Assembly (NCBI GenBank): GCA_027493525.1
Contig: JAOSKN010000002.1
Location: 2,017,326-2,081,325 of the forward strand
Direction: 5' to 3'
From: Planctomycetota bacterium
Lineage (GTDB): Bacteria > Planctomycetota > SZUA-567 > H5-PLA8
Length of the DNA stretch: 64,000 nucleotides
Shown: positions 17,129-25,676 of the stretch, one piece after another
How positions within the stretch are numbered: position 1 is the first letter of the stretch
Layout: every line of letters begins with the position of its first letter
Program-made: the position numbers and the translations under genes
Notes under the pieces: generated by a model
What the model saw: only the letters and a program-made list of their open reading frames with translations
What the model was told of the DNA's origin: nothing
Databases searched by the model: none

Positions 17129-17659
17129 ATGTTAAAACCTCAGGATGTGCTCCTCCTTCTCAAGCTGGTAGCCACCCAAGATCCGGACGAAGCGTACAAC
17201 CGCCTCGCCAACCAACTCGATATGAGTCCCGCCGAGGTGCATAAGTCCGCTCTGCGCGCCCAAGATGCCGGCTTACTATCCATCCTGGCGCAGAGGCGTG
17301 GATCTAGAAAAACGGTAAATCGGAAAGCACTAGAAGAGTTCCTGCTTCACGGTCTCAGATACGTATTCCCAGCCCAACTTGGACCGATCACCCGAGGAAT
17401 CCCTACGGGCTATGCGGCGCCGTTCTTTCCTGAGATGGTTGGGGCGGGGGCAGATCCTGTGCCCGTATGGCCCTGCGCCGAAGGCAAGGTTCGGGGCATG
17501 GCGTTCTCGCCGCTGTACCGCTCCGTTCCGCAGGCCGCGCGTAAAGATGAGGCACTCTACAAACTCTTGGCTTATGTCGACGCCATCCGTGGCGGGCGCG
17601 CGCGTGAGCGGGAGATCGCTGAGCGCGAGCTGGTGAAGATGCTCAGGTCCAAACCATGA
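17129..17659 (+). CDS. winged-helix protein, antitoxin-like partner of a nucleotidyltransferase
   Basis: 176 residues from MLKPQDVLLLLKLVA. The N-terminal ~75 residues form a helix-turn-helix (DEAYNRLANQLDMSPAEVHK, then a second helix, SALRAQDAGLL). The rest has no named domain but contains the conserved-looking ITRGIPTGYAAPFF and PVWPCAEGKVRG. This gene type regularly precedes a nucleotidyltransferase gene, and here it overlaps it by 4 bp (ATGA). The likely role is a DNA-binding antitoxin or regulator acting on the palindrome 10 nt upstream. The start 17 codons further upstream lacks support. Confidence 0.65.
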   Translation: MLKPQDVLLLLKLVATQDPDEAYNRLANQLDMSPAEVHKSALRAQDAGLLSILAQRRGSRKTVNRKALEEFLLHGLRYVFPAQLGPITRGIPTGYAAPFFPEMVGAGADPVPVWPCAEGKVRGMAFSPLYRSVPQAARKDEALYKLLAYVDAIRGGRAREREIAERELVKMLRSKP

Positions 17660-18317
17660 CCTATGCGGATGGTGGCAATGCAAATCTCTTGGCCCTGCGA
17701 CGTGTGGCTGTGGCGCTCGGTCCACTGCTCGACCAAGTGGTCTTTATCGGGGGCGCAACCATAGGCCTCCTCATTACGGACCAAGCAGCGCCGCCGATCC
17801 GGGTCGCCGAGGATGTTGACGTGGTAATCCAAGCCTTGACCAATGCGGACCTGCAAGAGTTCGGAGAAAAGCTACGGAAGCTGGGCTTCCGGGAAGATCC
17901 GGAGCGCAGCATGTGCGCCTACAAGTATGAAGAGCTGCTTCTCGATGTCATGCCTTCCAATCCGGTCGCCTTGCAGTGGCGGGGACAATGGACCAAGGCG
18001 GCCATGGAGCACTTCGACCACCACGAGGTGGACAAGGGCTTGCGGGTCAAGATTGTCCGAGCGCCATGTTTGCTTGCGCTCAAATTGGACGCATTGGCCG
18101 ACCGAGGAAATGGAGGGTGTACCGCTCCCTGATGCGCTCGGCCGCATCCCCTGGGAAAAAAGCTACTCCGCAATCGTTGGAACCGTGGACGCCCATGGTT
18201 CAAGTCACGGGCGATGCCCCCATGGACGAGGCCATCTTGTTTGAAGAATTTGAGCAGTGGCTTGCTGAATGCATTCGTAAATTGTCGGCAGATATCCTGG
18301 GGACCTTTGGACGATAG
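17656..18317 (+). CDS. AbiEii-like nucleotidyltransferase (C-terminal part frameshifted)
   Basis: Residues 1-150 resemble the nucleotidyltransferases of AbiEii/DUF1814 type. The glycine loop is FIGGATIGLLI (30-40); the metal-binding acidic pair appears as RVAEDVDVVIQ (49-59); LLLDVMPSNP and APCLLALKLDALADRG follow. After the DRG motif the frame meets a stop at 18130-18132. Another frame carries FEEFEQWLAECIRKLSADIL to 18317, which looks like the expected C-terminal helix. The D-x-E-D block normally between them is not clear, so part may be truly lost. It overlaps its partner by ATGA. Such pairs act as toxin-antitoxin or phage-abortive systems; that role is inferred. Confidence 0.6.
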
Positions 18318-19047
18318 TCCATATCTATCAAGCAACTTCATGGGAATCACCTGTCTGTTCTTGCCCGCGGGCTGATCGGCTGTTGGAGTCGGCATTTCCT
18401 GTCGCAAGAGCCCCCCGCCAAACTTGCCCGCCCCCTTGCCTTGCCCCCGCCGCATGGGGTACATTGTTCCCTTGGGCGGCATCTACGAACTCTTCCTTTA
18501 TAGTTATTCGTGGACGAGCGCGGAACCCGGCCTGTCCATGCGCCATGCGAACGCCGCCGCGTCCGCACGTGTGCATCTTTTTAAAGCTCTCGCGGCATGA
18601 GGGGAGGTCTGACAACCTGCCCGGAGTCCGGATACCGGCCCCCAGTGCCCTGCACCACCGTGCATCTTTTTTACGCTCTCGTAGACTGCAAGAGGTGTGC
18701 CGGGAACCGGACTCAGGACGCCGGGAACGACGGCCCGACAGAAGGCCTTGGCTGCCTGTCCCGGAGTCCGGATACCGGCCCCCGGCTCCTGGAGCCCTGC
18801 ACCACCGTGCATCATTTTTACGCTCTCGTAGACTGCAAGAGGTGTGCCGGGAACCGGACTCCGGACAGCGGGAACGGCGCTCCAACGGAGGACCAAGGCA
18901 ACCTGCCCCGGAGTCCGGATACCGGCCCCCAGACCCCGGAGCCCTGCACCACCGTGCATCATTTTTACGGCTTCGGCCTGCGCCCCTCTTGCAACCGAAG
19001 GCTTGAGTATTTCAACGTGAACTAGTACGCTTAGGCGGGAGGCCTCC
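18318..19047. other. 730-bp non-coding region
   Basis: Apart from the hairpin array at 18565-18985, I see no supported gene. On the minus strand a short frame starts at 18482 (MPPKGTMYPMRRGQGKGAGK) behind AAGGAAGAG, but it runs antisense into the nucleotidyltransferase gene and resembles nothing known. Confidence 0.4.
18565..18985. repeat. tandem array of long hairpin repeats (period 140-147 bp)
   Basis: Three full units start at 18621, 18761 and 18908, with a degenerate unit before them near 18565. Each begins CCGGAGTCCGGATACCGGC and, about 70 bp later, carries the complementary GCCGGGAACCGGACTC(C/A)GG, so every unit can fold into a long stem. The loop holds TGCACCACCGTGCATC followed by a T-run and ACGCTCTCGTAGACTGCAAG. 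No frame is conserved. A related word (AAAAAAGATGCACGTGTG) occurs inverted at 53687-53704. The spacers have no separate unique sequence, so it is not a CRISPR. Confidence 0.7.
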
Positions 19048-20526
19048 ATGCCATCAATCCAGCGCCCCAACCTGCTCGTGCTCCTCTCCGACCAGCACAA
19101 CCCCCGCTACCTGGGGTGCGCCGGGCATCCGGTCGTCCGCACGCCGAACCTCGACCGCTTGGCGCGCGAAGGCATGCGCTTTCCCCACGCTTACTGCCCC
19201 GCGCCGCTCTGCGGGCCGAGCCGCATGAGTTTCGTCGCCTCCCGCTACCCCACGAGCACCGGCGCGTGGAGCAACGGGCACATCCTCTCGTCGGGGATCC
19301 CGTCCTGGGCGCATGCGCTGGGCGCGGCCGGCTACGAGACGGCGCTGATCGGCCGGATGGACTTCCGCGGCTCCGACCAGCGGCACGGCTTCGAGCTGCG
19401 GCCGCTCGGCGAGTACAACGCCCGGCATCCTGGCGCGCCGCTCCCCGGCGGGCCGATCGACAAGCGCTACCCCAGTGAGGTCGATGCCGCGGCCCGCGAA
19501 GGCGGCGATCACGTCGGCATCGGGCGCACTCACCGCCACCTCTTCGACGAACGGGTCGCCGAGGCGGCCTGCGCCTTCCTTAAGGAGCGCGCCGGCGGCG
19601 GCGCGCGCCCCTTCGCCGCCGTCGTGGGCTTTGTGCAGCCGCACCCGCCGCTCTACGCGCCGCGTGAACTTTTCGAATACTACCGCGCGCGCGTCGAGCC
19701 TTTCGAGATCCCGCCCGAGGAACTCGCCGCGCAACCGCCGAGCATCGCCGCGCACCGCAGGCGCCGCGGCTTCGACCCGCCGCTCCGGCCCGAGCGCCTG
19801 CGCCTGGCGCTGGCCGCCTACTGCGCGCTCGTCGAGTTCGTCGACGCCCTGATCGGGCGCGTCCTCGAGGCCCTCGACCGCGCGGGGCTCGCCGAGAACA
19901 CCCTCGTCCTTTACACCTCCGATCACGGCGACATGACCGGCGCGCACGGCATGTGGGCCAAGAGCTGCTACTACGAACAGAGCGCCGGCGTCCCGTTCCT
20001 CGCGCGGCTGCCCGGCGCGATCCCCGCCGGCCGCGCCTGCCCGGCCTTCGCCAATCTCGTGGACGTCGGCCCGACGCTTATCGAGTTCGGCGGCGCCGAG
20101 GCGCTCCCCAGCGCCGACGGCCGCTCGCTCGCGCCCTGGCTGCGCGGCGAAACCCCGCCCGGCTGGCTCGACGAGACCTTCAGCATGTTCGTGGACAAAA
20201 AGAGCGGCTCGCCCAGCGCGATGGTCCGCCGCGGGAAGTGGAAGCTCTGGAAGTACGACGACGGCACGCCCGCCTCGCTCTTCGATCTCGAGGCCGATCC
20301 CGGCGAGATCCGCGACGTCGCCGCGCGGCCCGAGCACGCCGGGATCCGCGACGAACTCCTGCGCCGCCTGATGGCGCGCTGGGATCCTGCCCGCGCCGCC
20401 CGCGAGCACGCCGAGCAGAACCGCAACATCGAGGTCCTTAAGGCCTGGGGCGAGGCGGTCAAGCCCGAGCATCCCGATACGCTCCCCGCGCCGCCGCCGG
20501 AGGTGGAGGAACTCGAACTGCTCTGA
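19048..20526 (+). CDS. sulfatase (arylsulfatase family)
   Basis: 492 residues, type I sulfatase fold. The formylglycine site C-x-P-S-R is CGPSRMSFVASRYPTSTG, with Cys55 as the residue to be modified. The metal ligands are in LLSDQHNPRYLGCAGH (~12-27) and in YTSDHGDMTGAHGMW (~290-304); the family ending SLFDLEADPGEIRDVA is present. Type I sulfatases remove sulfate esters from polysaccharides or glycosides. There is no signal peptide, unlike most polysaccharide sulfatases, so it is probably cytoplasmic and acts on imported small sugars. GGAGG lies 8 nt before the ATG. It precedes a sugar-responsive regulator and a secreted glycan-degrading protein. No sulfatase-maturing enzyme is seen here. Confidence 0.9.
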   Translation: MPSIQRPNLLVLLSDQHNPRYLGCAGHPVVRTPNLDRLAREGMRFPHAYCPAPLCGPSRMSFVASRYPTSTGAWSNGHILSSGIPSWAHALGAAGYETALIGRMDFRGSDQRHGFELRPLGEYNARHPGAPLPGGPIDKRYPSEVDAAAREGGDHVGIGRTHRHLFDERVAEAACAFLKERAGGGARPFAAVVGFVQPHPPLYAPRELFEYYRARVEPFEIPPEELAAQPPSIAAHRRRRGFDPPLRPERLRLALAAYCALVEFVDALIGRVLEALDRAGLAENTLVLYTSDHGDMTGAHGMWAKSCYYEQSAGVPFLARLPGAIPAGRACPAFANLVDVGPTLIEFGGAEALPSADGRSLAPWLRGETPPGWLDETFSMFVDKKSGSPSAMVRRGKWKLWKYDDGTPASLFDLEADPGEIRDVAARPEHAGIRDELLRRLMARWDPARAAREHAEQNRNIEVLKAWGEAVKPEHPDTLPAPPPEVEELELL

Positions 20527-20691
20527 TGCGATACATGTAATAACATATAATAATACGAGAATACAGGCCGTTCGAGGGCGCATCCCAGAGGTCAAAGCGG
20601 AGCACGCCAGATGCCGGTCCGGAGTGTCCATCGCCCCCGATCTTACGTTTAGGTAGTCACATAATACATTTATATTAATTGAATTATATAA

Positions 20692-20742
20692 TTGACATTT
20701 TGATTTGAACACTCTGGTATAGTCGGGTGTATTCTGGACTAT
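20692..20742 (+). promoter_or_regulatory. promoter and operator of the GntR/LacI regulator
   Basis: TTGACA (20692-20697) and TATAGT (20718-20723) are separated by 20 bp, long for sigma70. An inverted repeat ATAGTC (20719-20724) / GACTAT (20737-20742) spans from the -10 box to the start codon at 20741. The transcript would have only about 10 nt before the ATG and no ribosome binding site, so translation may be near-leaderless and blocked by the regulator itself. Confidence 0.45.
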
Positions 20743-21883
20743 GATCAGCCTCCGCCGGGACGACCCCCGCCCCTTGTACCTTCAGGTCAAGGAGAGCCTC
20801 CGCGAAGCCGTCCTGGCCGGTCGGTTCCTCGGCGATCAACCCCTCCCGGACGAGCGGAGCCTGGCGAGCGAACTCGGCCTGAGCCGCATGACCGTCCGCC
20901 GCGCGCTGGTCGAACTGACCGGCGAAGGCCTCCTGCAACGCATCACCGGGCGCGGAACCTTCGTCCGCCGCGCGGAAGGCTTCGCCTCCGCGCCCGTGCC
21001 TGCCGCCGCGGGGCAGAAGCTCGCCCTGATCCAACGCTCCATCCGCACCGACCGGATCGACCCGCGCGACGGACTCTTCTACTTCCGCATGCAGCAAGGC
21101 ATGTACCAGGCTTGCGGCGCCGAGACCGCGCTGGTCATGCGCCCGCTGGACCCCGCGCGCGCCGACGCGCTGGCCGCCGAACTGGCCCGCGAGCGCGACC
21201 TCGGCGGCGCGATCGTCGTGGGCCTCACCGACCGCCCGACGCTTTACGCGCTTCTGGGCTCGGGCAAGCCGACGGTGCTCTACGACTGCGCCATGCCCTC
21301 GCATCCGGCGCCCTTCGATTTCGTTTCGCACGCCAACGAGGAAGGCGGCTTCCTCGCGGCCTCGGCGCTGCTGGACCTGGGCCATCGCGAACTCGGCTTC
21401 TTCGTCCACGCCACGAGCGACGATCCGCGCAGCGCGGTCCATGGCGAGGTCGCCGCCGACCGGCGCGCGGGCTACGAGCGCGCCTTTCGCGTCCGCGGCC
21501 TGAAGCTGGACCCCGCGCGCCTGATGCCCGTCTCGCCCAGCGGCAAGCAGGCCTACGACCGCGCGGCGCGCCTCTTCCGCGAAGCGCCGGCCGTCACCGC
21601 GCTTGCCTGCACGACCGACGAGATGGCCCTCGGCGCGCTGGCCGCCGCGAAGGACGCCGGCCGGCGCGTGCCGGAGGACTTCAGCGTCTGCGGCTTCGGC
21701 GACATCGGCCTGTATTCCGCGCCCGCGCTGGCCTCCGTGCGCCTGGATCTCGAAGGCTCCGGCGCGGCGGCGGTGCGGCTCCTGTGCGAGCGGATCGCCC
21801 GCCCCGAACTTCCTGCGCGGCGCGAGATCTTTCCCGTGGCGTTCGAGGCCCGCGAGAGCGTGGCCTCTCCCCTCAAGGCCTGA
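20741..21883 (+). CDS. GntR-family regulator with LacI-type sugar-binding domain
   Basis: 380 residues, the AraR-like architecture. The GntR winged helix occupies 1-75 (PRPLYLQVKESLREAVLAGR, LPDERSLASELGLSRMTVRR, GEGLLQRITGRGTFV). A LacI/periplasmic-binding fold occupies about 90-375 (AETALVMRPLDPARADALA, GGAIVVGLTDRPTLYALLGS, TDEMALGALAAAKDAGRRVP, DFSVCGFGDIGLYSAPALAS). This fold senses a sugar released from a polymer. It lies between the sulfatase and the 1113-residue secreted protein, 24 bp upstream of the latter, so it probably governs that gene and itself. Confidence 0.88.
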   Translation: MISLRRDDPRPLYLQVKESLREAVLAGRFLGDQPLPDERSLASELGLSRMTVRRALVELTGEGLLQRITGRGTFVRRAEGFASAPVPAAAGQKLALIQRSIRTDRIDPRDGLFYFRMQQGMYQACGAETALVMRPLDPARADALAAELARERDLGGAIVVGLTDRPTLYALLGSGKPTVLYDCAMPSHPAPFDFVSHANEEGGFLAASALLDLGHRELGFFVHATSDDPRSAVHGEVAADRRAGYERAFRVRGLKLDPARLMPVSPSGKQAYDRAARLFREAPAVTALACTTDEMALGALAAAKDAGRRVPEDFSVCGFGDIGLYSAPALASVRLDLEGSGAAAVRLLCERIARPELPARREIFPVAFEARESVASPLKA

Positions 21884-21907
21884 CGGCGAAGGCTGAAGGA
21901 GCCGGCC

Positions 21908-24900
21908 ATGAACATCCTCAAGCTCACCTTTCTGCTGGGCCTGGCGCTGCTGCCGCTATCGGCGTGGGGTTCGGGAGCCGAAGAGAAGGAAGTCGTGCTC
22001 TTCGACTTCGAATCCAAGCAGCAGCATTTCGAGGCCGCCGAGCGGATCGAATGCGTGCCCGAGCACGCCACGCAGGGCAAGCGCGCCGGCAAGGTGACGC
22101 TCGACCAGCCTTTCACGCCGAACATCTTCTATTTTGCCGGCGCCAACCACGCGGGCCGCTGGGGCGAGTTCGACCGGCTGATCTACGACATCTTCGTCGA
22201 AGGCGGCGCGGTCAAGGTCTCCGGATTCATCCGCGACAAGGACGGCAAGGACTGGTGGACGCGCTACAACTACGAGTTCACCCTCCAGCCGGGCAAGCGC
22301 AGCCTGGCCTTCTCGCTCGGGCTCCTCAACCGCCAGAACGGCAAGGGCGCGCTGGACCTGAAGAACCTCGAGATGGTCGCGCTGCATTTCGCCAGCGACG
22401 ACCCCAAGGCCGTCGCGACGATCTACCTCGACAACGCGCGGCTGGTAAAAGGCACCGGCAGCTTCGAGACCAAGCTGCTCTTCTCCTTCGAAGGCGCCGA
22501 CGCCGGCAAGGTAGAACTGGAGGATTATCCGGAGGAATTCAAAGGTAAATCGAGCATGGCGCCGGTCGCCGAGCGCGCCACGGAGGGCAAGCAGGCGCTG
22601 AAGCTCGAAAGCCATGCGCCGGCCGGCAACGTCCAGTTCAGCGGCTTCGAGGCGGACTGGAGCGGCTACGACACGCTGGCGCTCGACGTCTTCAATCCCT
22701 CCGCCAGGCCCGTGGGCGTCAGCGGCTGGATCAAGGCCAAGGACGTCAACGCGGGCTGGTGGGACCGGCACAACTGGGAGCGCATGCTTAAGCCCGGCCT
22801 CAACACCCTGCGCCTCTCGGTCGGCGGCATGACCGGCCCCGACGGGCGCAAGCCGATCGACGTGAAGGAGATCAAGAAGTTCAATCTTGCCGCGGATCGC
22901 GCGACGATCTTCATCGACAACGTGCGGCTCGTGAAGGGCGTCGAGGAGATTCCCGTCGCGGGGCTGCGGCGCTTCGACTTCGGCCCGGCCAGCGCCGCGG
23001 TGATGCCCGGCTTCGCCAAGGTCACGCGCGACGACGCCTACGACGCCGCGAAGGGCTTCGGGTGGCTTCCGCGCGGCGAGTTCATGCGCGACTTCGACAT
23101 CAACGAGATCCTCGGCCGCCACCGCCCGGCCGACGACCTCTGCCGCGACTTCTGCCAGCCCACCCGCGCGACCTTCGCCGTGGACCTGCCGGACGGGAGC
23201 TACGGCGTCTGGCTGATGCTCGGCCCGCCCGGCAACGGCTGGGGGCAGACCTTCAAGCGCCGCGCCGTCCACGCGAACGGCAAGACGGTCTTCGAGCAGG
23301 CCTTCGACGCGGAATCCTTCAAGGCCTACGAGCACCGCTTCCAGGACGAGGAGGATCTGCCCGGCGACGACCTCTTTGAGAAGTACATCGCGCGGCTCTT
23401 CGTCCCGCTGCGCTTCGAGGTCGAAGTGGCCGGCGGGCAGTTGAAGCTCGAGTTCGAGAGCCAGGCGTGGGGCGTGATGCTGAACGGGCTCGCCCTCTGG
23501 CCCAAGGCCAGCGCGAACGACGCCGAGCGCTGGTTGGCGGGCTTCGAGGGCTTCCGCAAAGACCAGTACCAGGCGCAGCACGTCGAGAAGCTTCCCGCGT
23601 CGGAGCCGCCCTTCGCCGCGACCGAGGCCGACAAGGCCCGCGGCTACGTCCCGTTCGTGCACGCCGCCGACCGGCGCATCGAGGTCAACTCGCAGCCCGC
23701 GCCCGAGGAGGCCGCCCGCTCCGCGCTCGACCTCGCCGGCGCGCCGGGCGAGCCGGTCAGCGCGTGCTTCGGCCTGCTTCCGCTCAAAGACCTCGGCGCG
23801 CTCGAGCGCGCGAGCTGTTCGGTCAAGCACGCCGGGACCGGCAAGACGCTCCAGGCCCGCGTGCGCGTGCTCCGCTACAAGGCGCTGAACCAGACGGCCG
23901 TCTACGTGATCTCCCCGAAGTATCTCGACGACGCGGCTGTGCGTCCGGTCGAACTGCGCTCCGGCGTGACGCGCTCGTTCTGGGTTACCTTCGAGCTGCC
24001 GGCGGACGCGGAGCCCGGCGCCTACGCGGGCGAACTGATCCTGGCCGGCGCGACCTTCCCCGAGTTGAAGGTCCCGGTGAAACTCGAGGTCTGGCCGCTT
24101 CAGCTCCCCGAGCCCGAGTTTCCCATGGGCATGTTCATGATGGGGCCCGCGCAAGCCTATCTCGCGCTCGATGAATCCCGCGAGGCGTACTGGAACGCCT
24201 GGAAGGAGATCCTCGAGGACGCGCGCGCGCACGGGCTCACCAGCGTCGATCCGCTCGTGGGAATCCCGCTCAAGGCCATCGTGAACGGCAAGGCCGAGGT
24301 GGATTTCGCGAACATGGACCGTTGGATGGAACTGGCGCGCGCGGCCGGCTTCACGCAGGAACTGAACGGCTACGGCGTCGGCTCGGGCCTCTCCCTTCGC
24401 GTCAACGCCGACTACGAGGCTGAGGCCAAGCGCTTCGGCGCCTCGAGTTACGCCGAGGCGGTCAAGGCCTACTTCGACGCGGTTCGCGAGCACGCGAAGC
24501 AGAAGAACTGGCTGCCCATCGCTTTCTGCACCGACGACGAGTACATCGTCCATCCCGGCGGCGAGCCGGCGAAGCTGGCCGCGCACCACCGCCTCTTGCA
24601 GGATAACGCGCCGGGCTTCCGCTTCGTGGCCTTCGACAGCAGCTACCTCGACGATCCCAAGAACGCGCGCCCGGGCATGGAACAGGCCCTGGCCGACATC
24701 GACACCTGGGGCGCCGGCATTCACAGCCCGCGCGAAGCCGGCGTGATCGCGAAGGCCGGCCGGCGCCTGTGGCTCTACAACACCGGCATGAACCGCTTCT
24801 GCTTCGGGACGTACATGTACTTCGCGCGGACGAAGCATAACGTCCAGGGTTTCTTTCAGTGGGTCTACAACGGCGGCGGAACCTACGGCAACTTCTACCT

Positions 24901-25249
24901 CGCCTCCCATGTCGAAGCGCACTACGGCGTGACGTACCCGTCCACGCGCGGGCTGCGCAGCACGCCGATCTGGGAGCGGGTCCGCGCGGGCTGCTGGGAC
25001 CATCGCTACCTCGACGCGGCCGGCAAGCTGATCCAGGCCGCGAAGGCCGCGGGGAAGGGGCAGGCCGAGGCGCGGGCGCTCCAGGCGTCCCTCGACGGCG
25101 TCTTGGGCCGGCTGAAGTTCGGGAAGCCCGACGCCAACGCCGTCGACGGCGAGGGCAAGGCCGACAATCCCATGACCCCCGAGAACATGGAAGCCTTCAA
25201 GCGCGAGGTCGCGGCCGGCATGCTGAAGCTGCTCGCCGCGCTCAAGTAG
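21908..25249 (+). CDS. large secreted glycoside-hydrolase-like protein (DUF4091-type) with CBM-like modules
   Basis: 1113 residues with a signal peptide (MNILKLTFLLGLALLPLSAWG). Residues ~25-180 and ~185-345 are two copies of a carbohydrate-binding beta-sandwich (both with FDFES/FSFEG openings, TEGK/TQGKRAGK, WW.R.N.E..L.PG.N.L and 'IFIDNVRLVKG' endings). Residues ~350-530 form a malectin-like domain (FDFGPASAAVMPGFAKVTRD, YDAAKGFGW). Residues ~570-1110 match the DUF4091-type region: a beta-sandwich followed by a TIM-barrel-like part (CTDDEYIVHPGGEPA; GAGIHSP; QGFFQWVYNG). The acidic residues of CTDDE could be catalytic, but this is a guess. AAGGAG precedes the ATG. It probably attacks a polysaccharide outside the cytoplasmic membrane and is induced through the regulator just upstream. 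Confidence 0.75.
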   Translation: MNILKLTFLLGLALLPLSAWGSGAEEKEVVLFDFESKQQHFEAAERIECVPEHATQGKRAGKVTLDQPFTPNIFYFAGANHAGRWGEFDRLIYDIFVEGGAVKVSGFIRDKDGKDWWTRYNYEFTLQPGKRSLAFSLGLLNRQNGKGALDLKNLEMVALHFASDDPKAVATIYLDNARLVKGTGSFETKLLFSFEGADAGKVELEDYPEEFKGKSSMAPVAERATEGKQALKLESHAPAGNVQFSGFEADWSGYDTLALDVFNPSARPVGVSGWIKAKDVNAGWWDRHNWERMLKPGLNTLRLSVGGMTGPDGRKPIDVKEIKKFNLAADRATIFIDNVRLVKGVEEIPVAGLRRFDFGPASAAVMPGFAKVTRDDAYDAAKGFGWLPRGEFMRDFDINEILGRHRPADDLCRDFCQPTRATFAVDLPDGSYGVWLMLGPPGNGWGQTFKRRAVHANGKTVFEQAFDAESFKAYEHRFQDEEDLPGDDLFEKYIARLFVPLRFEVEVAGGQLKLEFESQAWGVMLNGLALWPKASANDAERWLAGFEGFRKDQYQAQHVEKLPASEPPFAATEADKARGYVPFVHAADRRIEVNSQPAPEEAARSALDLAGAPGEPVSACFGLLPLKDLGALERASCSVKHAGTGKTLQARVRVLRYKALNQTAVYVISPKYLDDAAVRPVELRSGVTRSFWVTFELPADAEPGAYAGELILAGATFPELKVPVKLEVWPLQLPEPEFPMGMFMMGPAQAYLALDESREAYWNAWKEILEDARAHGLTSVDPLVGIPLKAIVNGKAEVDFANMDRWMELARAAGFTQELNGYGVGSGLSLRVNADYEAEAKRFGASSYAEAVKAYFDAVREHAKQKNWLPIAFCTDDEYIVHPGGEPAKLAAHHRLLQDNAPGFRFVAFDSSYLDDPKNARPGMEQALADIDTWGAGIHSPREAGVIAKAGRRLWLYNTGMNRFCFGTYMYFARTKHNVQGFFQWVYNGGGTYGNFYLASHVEAHYGVTYPSTRGLRSTPIWERVRAGCWDHRYLDAAGKLIQAAKAAGKGQAEARALQASLDGVLGRLKFGKPDANAVDGEGKADNPMTPENMEAFKREVAAGMLKLLAALK

Positions 25250-25311
25250 GCCGAGGCGGCCGGCCGTCCGAATCGCATGCCTGCCTGGCTTGGCTGCTAG
25301 GCGCCCGCGGT

Positions 25312-25347
25312 CCCGGCAACCCGGTCACCAGGATTCTGCCGGTTTTT
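25312..25347 (+). terminator. probable terminator after the DUF4091-type gene
   Basis: CCGGCA (25313-25318) and TGCCGG (25337-25342) enclose an 18-nt loop and are followed by TTTTT, 60-100 bp after the stop codon. The stem is short. Confidence 0.5.
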
Positions 25348-25357
25348 CATGCGCCCG

Positions 25358-25636
25358 GCTTGACAAGCTTTGAATTCGTGGGGTACGTTTGGTTCCAAAT
25401 TCGGAACCGACGAGTATCGATTTGGCCGAGGGTTGGTTAGATGATGAACTTCGCGACCTATACCACCCGCTCCCAGGCGCCGCGATTCGGCGCTTACGAG
25501 ATGCTTCCGCCGCCCGATCGGATCCCGCCCGCCGCGCGGTCGCGCGGTTGGGAATACGGCGCACCCTAGGTCCCGGACACGCCTTGCGCGTTGCCTGGCC
25601 TCCCGGGGTGCGAATCCCGGGAGGCCCTTCTTTTTG
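25358..25636 (+). ncRNA. candidate non-coding RNA or leader upstream of the ABC exporter
   Basis: TTGACA (25358-25363 region) followed about 18 bp later by TACGTT could start a transcript near 25395. It would run through a GC-rich stretch with several hairpins (for example CCGCG/CGCGG near 25540 and GGCGCCG/CGGCGC near 25470) and stop at the strong terminator 25597-25636. No reading frame with a ribosome binding site fits inside. The inverted repeat GGTTCC, six bases, GGAACC lies at the transcript start. It could be an independent small RNA or an attenuated leader of the exporter gene that starts 41 bp later. No known RNA family was recognised. Confidence 0.35.
25597..25636 (+). terminator. 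strong rho-independent terminator 41 bp before the ABC exporter
   Basis: GGCCTCCCGGG and CCCGGGAGGCC form an 11-bp perfect stem around an 8-nt loop, followed by CTTCTTTTT. It lies between the putative promoter and the exporter start, so it must either end a short RNA or attenuate the operon. Confidence 0.8.
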
Positions 25637-25676
25637 GTCTCCTTACGGACCTCGAAGGCAACGAAAGGCAACGCTC

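Noticed and set aside
17919-18482. Minus-strand frame (187 codons) with a possible ribosome binding site
   Set aside because: It runs antisense through the nucleotidyltransferase gene and resembles no protein; kept only as a remark on the spacer.
18565-18985. CRISPR array
   Set aside because: The 140-147-bp period and the high similarity of the whole unit leave no unique spacers, and no cas genes are present.
25597-25626. tRNA or tmRNA T-arm (GGGTGCGAATCCC-like)
   Set aside because: The loop lacks TTC, the stem is 11 bp, no acceptor or anticodon arm can be found, and a T-run follows; it is a terminator.
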